64,000 nt of DNA from Marinomonas sp. SBI8L (GCF_001624705.1 NZ_JSEO01000014.1:1-64000); one strand, 5' to 3'. Positions 1-9,320 are shown, numbered from the stretch's first letter. The notes: generated by a model from the sequence alone, not told the origin. Made by a program: numbers and translations.

Positions 1-41
1 AAGTCTCTAGCGAGTGCCCACACAAATTATCTGATTAACTA

Positions 42-52
42 TTTTAAAGAGC
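42..52 (-). promoter_or_regulatory. boxA antitermination element
   Basis: Minus-strand GCTCTTTAAAA matches the bacterial rRNA boxA consensus TGCTCTTTAACA in 9 to 10 positions. It is followed at the expected distance by a boxC-like TGTGTG. Confidence 0.85.
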
Positions 53-78
53 GTCTGACTTATCTGTGTAAGATAGTG

Positions 79-93
79 AGTTACTTGGTAACT
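79..93 (-). promoter_or_regulatory. boxB-like hairpin of the rRNA leader
   Basis: AGTTAC-TTG-GTAACT is a perfect 6-bp stem with a 3-base loop, 27 bases before boxA on the minus strand. This is the position of boxB in rRNA antitermination leaders. Confidence 0.7.
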
Positions 94-136
94 TGTCGGT
101 GTAGTCTTGTTTGCTACCCCGTGTCAGCGAGGGCGT

Positions 137-164
137 ATATTAATGACTGGTAGATTTAGTGCAA
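137..164 (-). promoter_or_regulatory. rRNA operon P1-like promoter overlapping the msrQ stop codon
   Basis: On the minus strand the -35 is TTGCAC (159-164) and the -10 is TAATAT (137-142), with the 16-base spacer typical of rrn P1 promoters. The -10 is followed by ACGCCCTCGCTGACACGG, which closely resembles the GC-rich discriminator and start of E. coli rrn P1 (GCGCCACCACTGACACGG). Upstream (165-190) lie A-tracts like an UP element. The -10 overlaps the msrQ stop codon (140-142), and the -35 and A-tracts lie inside msrQ. Growth-rate and stringent control are expected from the GC-rich discriminator. Confidence 0.88.
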
Positions 165-757
165 GTGTTTTTTGCATTAATTTTCATTTTTTTAAAATCT
201 ATGCGAAGAAGCAATGGAATCACTAAAAATGGCGTAAACCAAATAGCTATCTCTGAGTCTGCTTTAATCTGCCACCATAAGTGAGCCAAGGTCGCTAATG
301 CCGCTATGTAAACCATCTTATGTAATGGTTTCCAGCGTTTACCTAGTTTTCTCACCATAGCTTTAGGACTGGTAATCGCTAATGCCGCTAGTATCACAAA
401 CGCCAGTACACCAATATAGATATATGGACGCTTTAATAAGTCTTCTTGAATCCAACTTAAATTAAAGCCAGCATGCAGAACTAAATAAGCGAGTAGGTGA
501 ACTAAAGCATACCAAAAAGCGGCTAAACCGATAAAGCGACGGTATCGATTTATCATTCTTAAGCTTTTGAACTTTTTAGTTAAAGGCGTAACACTCAGGC
601 TCATGCAAATAAAGACACTTGCCCAAATACCACTTAAGGTCATAAAAGGTTCGGCAGGGTCTGGAAAGTAGCGCCCACTTAAAAGCGAATACACTAACCA
701 AATAAATGGAGCACAAAACACCACTAATACGTATGGTTTCTCTTTTCTGTCCCACAT
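140..757 (-). CDS. msrQ: Heme-binding membrane subunit MsrQ of the periplasmic methionine sulfoxide reductase
   Basis: MsrQ (YedZ) is an inner-membrane cytochrome b that passes electrons from the quinone pool or flavin reductase to periplasmic MsrP, which repairs oxidised methionines. The 205-residue protein is close to the 211 of E. coli and has about six membrane segments. Histidines in the central segments (around ALVHLLAYLVLH and PLHKMVYIAALATLAHLWW) are the expected heme ligands. It lies just downstream of msrP with a 32-base gap, so the two are one operon. The last 17 residues are Lys/Asn/Thr-rich, apparently because the same DNA carries the A-tracts and -35/-10 of an rRNA promoter. Confidence 0.93.
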   Translation of the reverse strand: MWDRKEKPYVLVVFCAPFIWLVYSLLSGRYFPDPAEPFMTLSGIWASVFICMSLSVTPLTKKFKSLRMINRYRRFIGLAAFWYALVHLLAYLVLHAGFNLSWIQEDLLKRPYIYIGVLAFVILAALAITSPKAMVRKLGKRWKPLHKMVYIAALATLAHLWWQIKADSEIAIWFTPFLVIPLLLRIDFKKMKINAKNTCTKSTSH

Positions 758-789
758 AAGCCTTACCTCTTTCTTTTGACCAATATTAA

Positions 790-1782
790 TTAATAGTTCT
801 TAACTAGGCTCATGCCTCTATACAGGTCAGCAACTTCTTCTTGGTAACCATTGAACATTTGCGTATCGATAACGTTAGGGAAAAGTAATCCTCCCGGTAA
901 ACGTCTTTCTTGTTTCTGTGTCCATCTTGGATGATCAACGCCAGGATTCACATTGGCATAAAAACCGTACTCTTGTGGTGCAAGCAGGTTCCATGTGGTT
1001 TCAGGCATAGTTTCAACAAAACGTATTTTGACAATTGATTTAATACTTTTGAAACCATACTTCCATGGCACAACTAAACGAATTGGTGCACCATTTTGAT
1101 TAGGGAGCACACTGCCATACATACCAACACTTAAAAACGCCAAATCATTCATAGCTTCATCTATGCGTAAACCTTCTCTATACGGCCATTTTATATTGCC
1201 GCCATTTTGCCCTGGGAACTGGGAAGGGTCATATAAGGTTTCGAAGTAAACATATTTAGCTTTTGAGTTGGGCTTGAACTTTTTAAGCACATCACCAAGC
1301 GAAATTCCTACCCAAGGAATCACCATGGACCAAGCTTCAACACAACGCAGTCTATAAATACGTTCTTCTAGTTGATGCTCTTTAATAATATCTTCAAGTG
1401 CAAAAGTACCGACGATATCGGCTTCACCCTCGACTGTGATATTCCAAGGATCAGGCTTAAAGTTTTCAGCTCGTTTTGCTGGATCACCTTTACCATAGCC
1501 AAATTCGTAGAAGTTATTATAGGTAGTTGCAACATCAAAAGGTGCTACCTTTTCCCCAGCACCAAAGCTGGTTTCTTTAATGTTATTAAAGTATGGCGCT
1601 AAAGAGGTGGGAGGCGTAATCAAGTTACCTTCTTGTAAGCCTGCCAATACATTTGATGTGCCAGATAACGCAGCAATTGATAATGCTGAATTACGCATAA
1701 ATTGACGGCGATTTAAATAAACAGCTTGATCTGTAACTTGATGCTCACTAACGTCGGATGCTTTCTTAATTTTTATCAACAT
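790..1782 (-). CDS. msrP: Periplasmic methionine sulfoxide reductase catalytic subunit MsrP (molybdoenzyme)
   Basis: MsrP (YedY) reduces methionine sulfoxide in periplasmic proteins using a molybdopterin cofactor. The N-terminus has a Tat signal (NRRQFMRN followed by a hydrophobic stretch), so the folded protein is exported with its cofactor. The Mo-coordinating cysteine is in RLRCVEAWSMVIPW. The full frame opens at 1788, but GAGGA directly abuts that ATG and sits 6 bases before the second ATG at 1782, so 1782 (330 aa) is preferred. The cofactor would come from pathways including moaA/moaB/moeA at 21-24 kb. It is followed by its partner msrQ. Confidence 0.95.
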   Translation of the reverse strand: MLIKIKKASDVSEHQVTDQAVYLNRRQFMRNSALSIAALSGTSNVLAGLQEGNLITPPTSLAPYFNNIKETSFGAGEKVAPFDVATTYNNFYEFGYGKGDPAKRAENFKPDPWNITVEGEADIVGTFALEDIIKEHQLEERIYRLRCVEAWSMVIPWVGISLGDVLKKFKPNSKAKYVYFETLYDPSQFPGQNGGNIKWPYREGLRIDEAMNDLAFLSVGMYGSVLPNQNGAPIRLVVPWKYGFKSIKSIVKIRFVETMPETTWNLLAPQEYGFYANVNPGVDHPRWTQKQERRLPGGLLFPNVIDTQMFNGYQEEVADLYRGMSLVKNY

Positions 1783-1896
1783 GGTCATTCCTCATAATCT
1801 CTATGTGTTGACCTGTGTTTTTCTTATGGGTTCAATTTTCTTTACATTTTATTGACACTTTACCCCCTAGCTTACCTTGCTCATAAATATCAAAGC

Positions 1897-1925
1897 CAAA
1901 AAAAGCCTGCATATAGCAGGCTTTT
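1897..1925 (-). terminator. Terminator after pssA
   Basis: AAAAGCCTGC and GCAGGCTTTT form a perfect 10-bp stem around ATATA. On the minus strand it ends in seven Ts, 17 bases after the pssA stop. Confidence 0.85.
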
Positions 1926-1941
1926 CAAAGTTTAAATAGGT

Positions 1942-2727
1942 TTAAGCAAAGCGACGCATAATTGAACCAATCACGCCCGAAGCGCCATAAAGTAGAAAGG
2001 CACTTGCCAAAATTAAAGATGGCTCCATAGCGACAAGCACAAGAACAAAGACTACAGCCACCAACTTAATAAAAGACACCTTACCTTTCATATCTAAGTC
2101 TTTGAAACTGCGATACTTAATATTGCTCACCATTAATAAACCAACAGCTGGAACAAGCAGGAGCATCAAATAAACAAGGCTTTCAGCTGCTATACCTTGG
2201 CTATTAGCCGCCCAGATAACACCAGCAATGATTGCTGCTGCAGCAGGACTCGGCAAACCAGTAAAATAACGCTTTTCCTCAACCCCCAGCATGGTATTAA
2301 ACCGGGCTAATCTTAATGCAGCACCAACGGCATAAATAAATGCAGCGACCCAACCTAGTTTACCAAGAGGAGCTAATACCCAAGTAAAAGAGATCAAAGC
2401 AGGGGCAACACCAAAAGAGACCATATCAGAGAGAGAGTCGTATTCAGCACCAAAAGCACTTTGAGTTCCCGTCATACGAGCAACACGACCATCAAGTCCA
2501 TCAAGAATCATGGCAACAAAAATCGCCACAGCAGCATGAGTAAAGTCGCCATTCATTGCTGCGATAATGGCATAAAAGCCTGCAAATAATGCAGAGGTAG
2601 TAAACAGATTAGGTAATAAGTACACCCCTTTATGAGGTGGCTTTATTTCTGTTTTTTCGCTTTCAATGCCATTCGACTCTGGTTTATCGTTTTTCTTCTC
2701 AAGGGGCATTTCAGTCACTTTGCTCAT
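1942..2727 (-). CDS. pssA: CDP-diacylglycerol--serine O-phosphatidyltransferase
   Basis: It condenses CDP-diacylglycerol with serine to phosphatidylserine, the precursor of phosphatidylethanolamine. The protein has 261 residues, an N-terminal charged tail of ~35 residues and about seven membrane segments. The CDP-alcohol phosphotransferase signature DG-x2-AR-x8-G-x3-D-x3-D is intact (DGLDGRVARMTGTQ through EYDSLSD, about residues 77-100). This is the membrane-bound type II family, not the E. coli PLD-like enzyme. In Pseudomonas pssA sits beside ilvC. Here it follows hemL on the same strand and ends at its own terminator. Confidence 0.93.
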   Translation of the reverse strand: MSKVTEMPLEKKNDKPESNGIESEKTEIKPPHKGVYLLPNLFTTSALFAGFYAIIAAMNGDFTHAAVAIFVAMILDGLDGRVARMTGTQSAFGAEYDSLSDMVSFGVAPALISFTWVLAPLGKLGWVAAFIYAVGAALRLARFNTMLGVEEKRYFTGLPSPAAAAIIAGVIWAANSQGIAAESLVYLMLLLVPAVGLLMVSNIKYRSFKDLDMKGKVSFIKLVAVVFVLVLVAMEPSLILASAFLLYGASGVIGSIMRRFA

Positions 2728-2755
2728 GCACTCTCTCTGTTAATTATGAATATTC

Positions 2756-4036
2756 TTATAGTTGCGCAAAGGCTTTTTTGGCAGCAGCAATTGTAAACTC
2801 AATATCTTCATCAGTATGAGCTTGAGAAATAAAGCCAGCTTCAAATGCCGCTGGAGCAAAATACACCCCTTCTTGTAGCATCAAGTGGAAAAACTTTTTA
2901 AATTTCTCTGCATCACAAGCCTGCATTTCTGCAAATGAAGTAATGCGGTCTGCATCAGTAAAGAAGAAACCAAACATGCCACCAACACTCACTGAATGAA
3001 AGGGTACACCAGCCTCATCCGCAGCAGCTTTTAAACCCTGCATCAATTTTTCAGATTTTGCAGTTAGCGTCTCATGAAAGCCAGGCTCACTAATTAGGTT
3101 AAGGGCAGTTAAACCCGCCGTCATGGCAATAGGGTTACCAGAAAGTGTACCCGCTTGATAAACCGCACCGAGTGGAGCGATATGCTCCATAATATCGCGA
3201 CGACCACCAAATGCACCCACTGGCATGCCTGCACCAATCACTTTACCTAGGGTTGTAAGGTCAGGTTTGATATTGAATTTTTCTTGCGCGCCACCCAAGG
3301 CAACACGGAAACCCGTCATTACTTCATCAAAAATCAGTACAGCACCAGATTCATCACATACTTCGCGTAAGGTTTCTAAGAAACCTTCAATCGGGGGAAT
3401 ACAGTTCATGTTACCAGCGACAGGCTCAACAATGATGCAAGCAACTTGGTCACCAATTTCTGCAAAGCATTGTTTTACACTTTCAATATCATTGTATTGT
3501 AGTGTTACTGTGTGTTGAGCAAGGTCTGCGGGAACACCAGGAGAGTTTGGAATACCAAGCGTTAATGCACCAGAACCAGCTTTTACCAATAAAGAGTCAG
3601 AATGACCATGGTAACAGCCTTCGAATTTCACAATTTTATCGCGTTTAGTAAAACCACGCGCTAGACGAATCGCGCTCATGGTTGCTTCTGTACCAGAGCT
3701 AACCATACGAACCATGTCCATAGAAGGTACTAGTTCGCACACTTTCTCTGCCATATCGATTTCGATTTCAGTTGGTGCACCAAAACTTAAACCTAAATCC
3801 ATTTGCTCACGAATCGCATCTAAAACATCAGGGTGAGAATGACCAATAATCATTGGCCCCCAGGAACCTACATAATCAACGTATCTTTGATCATCTTCAT
3901 CATAAACATATGCGCCCTGCCCTTTTTGGAAAAAAACAGGTGTTCCACCGACACCATTAAAGGCTCGAACTGGTGAGTTTACACCACCAGGGATACGCTT
4001 TTGGGCTCTTTGATACAAATCTTCAGATCGGCTCAT
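2756..4036 (-). CDS. hemL: Glutamate-1-semialdehyde 2,1-aminomutase
   Basis: This PLP enzyme makes 5-aminolevulinate from glutamate semialdehyde in the C5 route of heme synthesis. The PLP lysine lies in [15 protein letters not shown] and the cofactor phosphate loop in [15 protein letters not shown]. The open frame extends to 4063, but the family N-terminus ([18 protein letters not shown], like E. coli MSKSENLY) puts the start at 4036, giving 426 aa. It follows hemJ by 37 bases on the same strand, a heme-biosynthesis pair. Confidence 0.95.
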   Translation of the reverse strand: MSRSEDLYQRAQKRIPGGVNSPVRAFNGVGGTPVFFQKGQGAYVYDEDDQRYVDYVGSWGPMIIGHSHPDVLDAIREQMDLGLSFGAPTEIEIDMAEKVCELVPSMDMVRMVSSGTEATMSAIRLARGFTKRDKIVKFEGCYHGHSDSLLVKAGSGALTLGIPNSPGVPADLAQHTVTLQYNDIESVKQCFAEIGDQVACIIVEPVAGNMNCIPPIEGFLETLREVCDESGAVLIFDEVMTGFRVALGGAQEKFNIKPDLTTLGKVIGAGMPVGAFGGRRDIMEHIAPLGAVYQAGTLSGNPIAMTAGLTALNLISEPGFHETLTAKSEKLMQGLKAAADEAGVPFHSVSVGGMFGFFFTDADRITSFAEMQACDAEKFKKFFHLMLQEGVYFAPAAFEAGFISQAHTDEDIEFTIAAAKKAFAQL

Positions 4037-4073
4037 AACTCTATACTCAAACTTTAAAAACAAAAAAGGAAAA

Positions 4074-4496
4074 TTAGAAAGGTTTAACGATTACCAAGAT
4101 GGCTATGGCAATCAGAATAACAACTGGCAATTCGTTGAACCAACGAAAGAAAACATGACTACGTGTATTCGCGTCATTGGCAAACTTCTTCAATAAACGG
4201 CCACAAGCATGGTGATAACCTAGTAAAACAAACACTAAAGTCAATTTGGCGTGAAACCAGCCTGATTTCATATAATACTCTGGGCTAAAACTAACTAACC
4301 AAATACCCAAGGCGATGGTGACCACAGCCGCTGGAGTCATAATGCCACGATACAGCTTGCGCCCCATTACTTTAAATCTTTCATTACTAATCGTATCTTT
4401 AGCATCAGCGTGATACACAAAAATACGCGGTAAATAAAACAACCCTGCAAACCAAGAAACCATAGCAACTAAATGAAACGCTTTAACCCATAACAT
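4074..4496 (-). CDS. hemJ: Protoporphyrinogen IX oxidase HemJ
   Basis: HemJ (UPF0093) oxidises protoporphyrinogen IX to protoporphyrin IX, the penultimate step of heme synthesis, in the inner membrane. The 140-residue protein matches the family length, with four membrane segments, the N-terminal conserved [20 protein letters not shown] block, the following FVYHA histidine, and the [15 protein letters not shown] block with the conserved Lys. It is upstream of hemL in the same direction, which supports the role. No HemG or HemY is seen in the window. Confidence 0.9.
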   Translation of the reverse strand: MLWVKAFHLVAMVSWFAGLFYLPRIFVYHADAKDTISNERFKVMGRKLYRGIMTPAAVVTIALGIWLVSFSPEYYMKSGWFHAKLTLVFVLLGYHHACGRLLKKFANDANTRSHVFFRWFNELPVVILIAIAILVIVKPF

Positions 4497-4674
4497 AATT
4501 CGAATTCCTATATAAAATTCAATTTTAGCAATCTTGTAACAAGTTGAACTTGGGCGTTACCGCCGTCAAAGCAGTAACAGAGGTTCAAGCAAAATAAACG
4601 GCAGGCATTCTAGCATATTTATTTTTTCGGTATTACTCCAGAAAATACAACCTAAAGTGGGATAAATCACTAAC

Positions 4675-6006
4675 TTATTCTTTTGTGCTTTTCACATCAC
4701 CATTATGGTCAACTCTCACCCTTGCCTTAGAATGCAGGCCTAAGCTAGTAAGCCTTTCTATAAAAATCGAATCTTGCTTAAACGCGACTCTTGTTATCAC
4801 ACATGATGATGCAATGACTAACATGGCTGGCAGTAGAATTTCTGGAGTATGAGTCATTTCTACTATCGCAATAAGCCCTGTTAAAGGCGCTTGGAAGCTG
4901 GTTGACATCATGGCTGCCATGCCAAGCAAGGCAAACAATGAAATTAACTCAAGGCTTGCTTCACCAGAAAAAGCCCAAACAGCCACCTGAATTCCAGCCA
5001 ATCCACCCATAACAAAAGTTGGCCCTATCATGCCACCAGGAATTCCTAAACCGATTGAGAAGGCGGTCAATAAAACTTTGGTCAGCAAAACTAACAGCAA
5101 GACATTTGTTAGCGATCCACCAGCCAAGAGTTTTTCAACTGAGTCATAACCGGCACCCAGTACCTCAGGAATGAAAGCTGCACATAATGCAGTAGCCACG
5201 CCCACGAGTGAAAAACGCCAAACTAGCGACCAATGATTGACTTTCCAAAGCAGTTGCTGCGTTCTAAAAAACAAACCAGCCAATAGAGCAACTACCAAAG
5301 ATAGAGCAGCCAAGGCAGTAATACTCTCTGTATTAATCACTAAAACAGCAACACGATCGAAACTAAAAAGAGTAATCGGCCCTAGAAGTGCATGACTGAC
5401 TGCCATTGAAAAGACGGAGGATAAAATGACAGGGAGAATAATGGCTATTCGGTATTCTAAAAAAATGACCTCAAGCGCAAAAAGAACACCTGCTAAAGGC
5501 GTTTGAAATGCTGCTGAAATTGCACCGGCAATACCACAGGCAACCAGTACTTCAATATGACTTTGAGATAAACCCAAACGTAACGCAATACGGCTACCAA
5601 AGGTGGCCCCGATATGAACAGCGGGCCCTTCTTTACCGATAGATAAGCCTCCCATCAAACCAATGCCCGCGGTTATAAACTGAATAACCCCATTCATAAT
5701 AGGTAAATGGCCTTTATGGTAATTGAGTCGCTCAATGACATAAGGCACACCCACTTTCTGCCATTTTTTAGGCAAATAAAACATAATCAGAATTAATAAA
5801 AAGCAAGAGACTAAAGGAAAGAGTACACGCAATAATAATGGTAAATCTTCGAAGCCTTCATTATCTCCTCCCATAAAAAGATGGGCGGGTAGATCTAAAA
5901 GCCAATGCAATAGCACCATAGATAAGGCACAGGCTATCCCTACAATAACCCCTACAGAAGAGAGTAAAAGCAGAGCGTCAGAAGAATTAAGTCGCTGTTG
6001 CAGCAA
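4675..6006 (-). CDS. CLC-family chloride channel/antiporter
   Basis: This is a chloride transport protein with about 10 or more membrane helices and no C-terminal CBS domains (443 aa). The conserved loop GKEGP carries the gating glutamate that marks H+/Cl- exchangers, and GIPGGMIGPTFVMGG corresponds to the later pore motif. The first pore motif is changed (KVGVPYVIERL instead of GSGIP). The start is TTG at 6006: a stop lies just upstream in frame and the next Met is 31 codons in. The gene is divergent from argC and 178 bases upstream of hemJ. Whether it is an exchanger or a channel is inferred from the glutamate only. Confidence 0.87.
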   Translation of the reverse strand: MLQQRLNSSDALLLLSSVGVIVGIACALSMVLLHWLLDLPAHLFMGGDNEGFEDLPLLLRVLFPLVSCFLLILIMFYLPKKWQKVGVPYVIERLNYHKGHLPIMNGVIQFITAGIGLMGGLSIGKEGPAVHIGATFGSRIALRLGLSQSHIEVLVACGIAGAISAAFQTPLAGVLFALEVIFLEYRIAIILPVILSSVFSMAVSHALLGPITLFSFDRVAVLVINTESITALAALSLVVALLAGLFFRTQQLLWKVNHWSLVWRFSLVGVATALCAAFIPEVLGAGYDSVEKLLAGGSLTNVLLLVLLTKVLLTAFSIGLGIPGGMIGPTFVMGGLAGIQVAVWAFSGEASLELISLFALLGMAAMMSTSFQAPLTGLIAIVEMTHTPEILLPAMLVIASSCVITRVAFKQDSIFIERLTSLGLHSKARVRVDHNGDVKSTKE

Positions 6007-6147
6007 ATCTTTTAATTTAAAGCGGTACAGTTGGCTCTCCTTACTTTTAAGATTTGTAAAAATCGGGCACTATTCAACCAGTAAATCAACACAGGCGCAA
6101 ATGTGTTAACGCGTTTCAATCAAGTATTAAGATAACGGGACTCAACA

Positions 6148-7179
6148 GTGTATAAAATCGGCATAGTAGGCGGCACAGGTTATACCGGTGCAGAATTATT
6201 AAGACTTTTAGCAAATCACCCAGAGGTTGAGGTGAAAGCCATCACCTCTCGAAGTGAAGAAGGCAAACTAGTTGCTGATATTTACCCAAGCCTACGAGGA
6301 CATTATGACCTTAAATTCACCACTCCTAGTGTAGACGAATTAGCTGAGTGCGATCTTGTCTTTTTTGCCACTCCTCATGGTGTTGCCATGGACCAAGTAC
6401 CTGCATTACTAGAGAAAGGCGTTAAAGTTGTAGATCTTGGGGCTGACTTTAGAATTAAAGATACAGTGGAATGGTCTAAATGGTATGGCATGGAACATAG
6501 AACACCTGACTATGTTGCTGAAGCTGTTTACGGTTTACCTGAAATAAACCGTGAAGCAATCAAAGGGGCTCGTTTAGTTGCTAACCCTGGCTGCTACCCT
6601 ACTGCGACACAACTTGGCTTAATTCCTCTGCTTGAAGCAGGTGTTATTGACCCAAGTGATCTTATTGCCGATGCAAAATCAGCAGTAAGTGGTGCTGGTC
6701 GTGGTGCGAATGTTGGCACACTGCTTTGCGAAGCGGGCGAAAACTTTAAAGCTTATGGGGTTGCTGGTCACAGACATTTACCTGAAATCAAGCAAGGTCT
6801 TCAAGCTTATACAGATAAGCAAGTGGGTTTAACATTTGTCCCACACTTACTGCCTATGATTCGTGGTATTCATTCAACCATGTATGCCACATTACTCGAT
6901 ACAGACATTGACCTTCAAAAACTATTTGAAGAAAGATATCAAGATGAATTCTTTGTTGATGTGATGCCTGAAGGCAGCTTACCAGAAACACGTAGTACTA
7001 AAGGTGCTAACTTTTGTCGTATTGCGGTTTATCGCCCACAAGGTGGAAACAAGGTAGTCGTGCTTTCAGTTATTGATAACCTTGTTAAAGGGGCATCTGG
7101 TCAGGCGATCCAAAACATGAACATCATGTTAGGCCTAGATGAAAATGCTGGATTGACTGCTTTAGGCATGATTCCCTAG
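6148..7179 (+). CDS. argC: N-acetyl-gamma-glutamyl-phosphate reductase
   Basis: It carries out the third step of arginine synthesis, the NADPH-dependent reduction of N-acetylglutamyl phosphate. The protein has 343 aa, with the nucleotide-binding start [13 protein letters not shown], the catalytic Cys in [10 protein letters not shown] and the conserved His in AGHRHLPEI. The start is GTG at 6148 with GGGA seven bases upstream. It stands alone, with no other arg genes nearby, and ends at a strong bidirectional terminator. Confidence 0.96.
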   Translation: MYKIGIVGGTGYTGAELLRLLANHPEVEVKAITSRSEEGKLVADIYPSLRGHYDLKFTTPSVDELAECDLVFFATPHGVAMDQVPALLEKGVKVVDLGADFRIKDTVEWSKWYGMEHRTPDYVAEAVYGLPEINREAIKGARLVANPGCYPTATQLGLIPLLEAGVIDPSDLIADAKSAVSGAGRGANVGTLLCEAGENFKAYGVAGHRHLPEIKQGLQAYTDKQVGLTFVPHLLPMIRGIHSTMYATLLDTDIDLQKLFEERYQDEFFVDVMPEGSLPETRSTKGANFCRIAVYRPQGGNKVVVLSVIDNLVKGASGQAIQNMNIMLGLDENAGLTALGMIP

Positions 7180-7233
7180 GGAGCTTGCAATTAAGTCAGC
7201 ACTTGATCGAATCCATCTTTAAGGATTGGATTG

Positions 7234-7271
7234 AAAAATGCCCGTATAGCAAAAGCGATACGGGCATTTTT
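7234..7271. terminator. Bidirectional terminator between argC and an Lrp-type regulator
   Basis: A 14-bp perfect stem (AAAAATGCCCGTAT / ATACGGGCATTTTT) gives T-runs on both strands between two convergent genes. Confidence 0.9.
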
Positions 7272-7302
7272 ATAATCTTGTCATTGCACACTATTCTTAG
7301 TG

Positions 7303-7731
7303 TTAGCGTTGGAGCCGGTCAACCAACACTGTATGAGTAACAATTCGTTGGACATTTGGCCAAGCATCCATCATTTCACGAATCTCACTCAAGCGCGTCA
7401 TATTTGCAGCTTCAGCAAAAACAATCAGATCGACATCACCACTAATACTATGGGCCTGCTTAATTTCTGGAATATCTTGCATCAAACCTGCAATCACTTC
7501 ACAGCATAAGGGGCTAAAGGTAACAGAGAAATAGGCTGCGACTTGTGTTGCAGCATCTTGATTAAGCTTGGCATGATAACCCGTGATGGTTTGGCTTTCT
7601 TCTAAACGCTTAATTCTATCCGTCACAGCCGAACGAGACAGACTCACCTGACGAGCAATATCCGAAATAGATAATCTGGCGTCTTCTACCAAGAGAGAAA
7701 GAATTTTTTGGTCAAAACTGTCTAACTTCAC
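7303..7731 (-). CDS. Lrp/AsnC-family transcriptional regulator
   Basis: The 142-residue protein has an N-terminal winged helix (FDQKILSLLVEDARLSISDIARQVSLSRSAV split over about residues 6-36) and a C-terminal RAM/AsnC ligand-binding domain (SGDVDLIVFAEA). Lrp-type proteins sense amino acids. It is divergent from the YjeH-type amino-acid exporter, so local control of that exporter is the likely role. The start is GTG at 7731 with AAGGA six bases before it. Which amino acid it senses cannot be read from the sequence. Confidence 0.92.
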   Translation of the reverse strand: MKLDSFDQKILSLLVEDARLSISDIARQVSLSRSAVTDRIKRLEESQTITGYHAKLNQDAATQVAAYFSVTFSPLCCEVIAGLMQDIPEIKQAHSISGDVDLIVFAEAANMTRLSEIREMMDAWPNVQRIVTHTVLVDRLQR

Positions 7732-7775
7732 TCATAATCCTTGTTGCCATCGCATTTTCTTGGAGCTAAGCAGTT

Positions 7776-7792
7776 TGACGGCATTACCGTCA
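7776..7792. promoter_or_regulatory. Candidate operator between the Lrp-type gene and yjeH
   Basis: TGACGG-CATTA-CCGTCA is a perfect 6-bp inverted repeat in the 195-base divergent intergenic region, about 45 bases upstream of the regulator start. Its position fits binding by the regulator, but it does not obviously match the E. coli Lrp consensus. Confidence 0.3.
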
Positions 7793-7926
7793 CTTTAACG
7801 GCGAAATAACCTATTTTGCTAGCTGTATACTTAATCAAATCATTCTATCCTGTCTCAATTGAATCACACATCAATTTATTTTGAATTCACCCACAATTTT
7901 TGCGATTGACATTAAAGAGAAGAAAC

Positions 7927-9183
7927 ATGAGCACAAACACCAAAGGGATAGGTCCATTACAAGGCATTGCCATGACAGTGACGACGTTTGTTGGCACAGG
8001 TCTGATGGTACTCCCCGCATTATCTGTCAACATAGCTCACGAACAAACCGCTTACAGCTGGATTTTTACAGCGCTCATCATTATGCCAATTGCCATTATT
8101 TTTGCTTTGCTAGGAGCAAGACTTCCCCATGCAGGTGGCGCATCACATTATATTGGTCAGGCTTTTAGTAAACCTTTACAAGATGCGGTGGGTTGGTTGT
8201 TCTTATCTATTTTAATCGTTGGCCCTGCGGTTGCGATAAAGATCACAGCTAATTACCTCGCTGCCTTCTTAGGTTTTGATCAAAGCATGTTTATTTACCT
8301 CTATATTCTGATCTTTATCTTATTTTTAGGCTTTGGCCTTGCTGGTATTCAAACCTCAGCCAAAACACAAACCGCCATAGTTGTTCTTATGCTTGTGGCT
8401 ATTGTATGGCTTGCCATAAGAGGAGATATTCTAAATGCAGTCCAGCTCACTCAAGCGCCAGTAACGGACACTCAATGGCAACAAACCTTTAGCGCTATCA
8501 GTGTGGTTTTTTGGTGCTTTCTTGGTATTGAAGTAATGGCCCACTTGGGTGGTGAGTTTAAAAACCCTGCTAGGGATTTCCCTATTGCTATGATTGTCGG
8601 CATTAGTGTTGTGATTGTTTGTTACCTAACCGTCGTTTTCCTTATTTTTGCCTACGCAAGCTATGGTGACGAACAAACTAACAATCAATCTATTGCGGTT
8701 TTAGTTTCAAGTATCGCCGGTGAGAGTGCCAGTCGCTGGGTATCCTTTGGCGCCTTTGTCATCTCCTTTGCGAATGTCAGTATCTATCTACTTGGCTTTG
8801 GCCGTATGGTACAAGCCATGTCAGAGAACAAAGCATTACCTGCTTATTTAGGCAAACTTAACCGCTTCGGTTCTCCTGGCAATGCCATCATTATTGTTAA
8901 CCTTGTCTGTGCAGGTTCACTCATTTTAGGAGAAACCTTCAATCTAAAAATGGAGTGGCTCATTGAAATGACAAATGGCTCATTCCTAACCGTTTATACA
9001 TTGGCGTCTTTAGCGGCATGGCACCTTCTAAAAGGCAAAGTAAGATATCTTGCAATACCGGCATTGATGGCTTGCACCTTTATTGCCTTACAAATTGGTG
9101 AAAGCATGCTATTCGCCTTTGTGATGCTTGGTTCTGCCTATCTTTTCTCACTCTTGAAAGCTAATAAAACTGCAATTGCTTAA
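7927..9183 (+). CDS. yjeH: YjeH-type amino-acid exporter (APC superfamily)
   Basis: E. coli YjeH exports methionine and branched-chain amino acids. This 418-residue protein aligns with it by eye along its length: LQGIAM, the GTG(L/V)xxxPAL segment, PIAIIFALLG, the HAGG..H..G block, GWLFLS, FWCFLGIEVMAHLGGEFKNPARDFP, and about 12 membrane helices. The frame opens at 7900, but GAGAAG lies just before ATG 7927, so that start is used. The divergent Lrp-type gene probably controls it. An AT-rich hairpin terminator follows. Confidence 0.85.
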   Translation: MSTNTKGIGPLQGIAMTVTTFVGTGLMVLPALSVNIAHEQTAYSWIFTALIIMPIAIIFALLGARLPHAGGASHYIGQAFSKPLQDAVGWLFLSILIVGPAVAIKITANYLAAFLGFDQSMFIYLYILIFILFLGFGLAGIQTSAKTQTAIVVLMLVAIVWLAIRGDILNAVQLTQAPVTDTQWQQTFSAISVVFWCFLGIEVMAHLGGEFKNPARDFPIAMIVGISVVIVCYLTVVFLIFAYASYGDEQTNNQSIAVLVSSIAGESASRWVSFGAFVISFANVSIYLLGFGRMVQAMSENKALPAYLGKLNRFGSPGNAIIIVNLVCAGSLILGETFNLKMEWLIEMTNGSFLTVYTLASLAAWHLLKGKVRYLAIPALMACTFIALQIGESMLFAFVMLGSAYLFSLLKANKTAIA

Positions 9184-9248
9184 AAACCATTAATTTAAGT
9201 AATTGAGCCTGCTAAGCTCAAAATTTAAGTCTAAGATTACTGAGCGCT

Positions 9249-9288
9249 AAGATTAATTTTCTGTATAATCCAGAAAATTAATCTTTTT
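9249..9288 (+). terminator. Terminator after yjeH
   Basis: GATTAATTTTCTG and CAGAAAATTAATC form a perfect 13-bp stem (15 with flanking A-T pairs) around TATAATC, followed by TTTTT. The loop contains a perfect TATAAT. Confidence 0.8.
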
Positions 9289-9293
9289 AGCAT

Positions 9294-9320
9294 GCCATTC
9301 AGTTTTCATTGAAGAATGGC
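9294..9320 (+). promoter_or_regulatory. Hairpin in the luxS 5' region
   Basis: GCCATTC and GAATGGC pair over a 13-base loop, ending 13 bases before the luxS Shine-Dalgarno (AGGAG, 9334-9338). It may affect luxS translation or mRNA stability. No T-run follows, so it is not a terminator. Confidence 0.4.

Larger units (their letters stand above)
1..130 (-). other. 5' part of a 16S rRNA operon leader (transcribed leftward, 16S lies outside the window)
   Basis: Read on the minus strand, this stretch runs from a predicted start near 129 to the window edge. It contains a small boxB-like hairpin, a boxA (GCTCTTTAAAA) and then the stretch GTGTGGGCACTCG. That order and wording match the E. coli 16S leader, where boxA is followed by TCAGACAATCTGTGTGGGCACTCG-type sequence. 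The boxB-boxA signals load the antitermination complex on pre-rRNA. The mature 16S should begin about 100-200 bases beyond base 1. A leader in front of 23S is less likely because a promoter sits directly upstream. Confidence 0.88.

Noticed and set aside
7881-8168. Overlapping frame of 95 codons at the start of yjeH
   Set aside because: It lies in another frame of a clear transporter gene, with unusual His/Arg-rich composition and no ribosome site. It is a shadow.
9264-9269. Confident luxS promoter at the perfect TATAAT
   Set aside because: No matching -35 lies 16-18 bases upstream, and the element is the loop of a strong terminator stem. It is kept only as a finding, not as a promoter feature.
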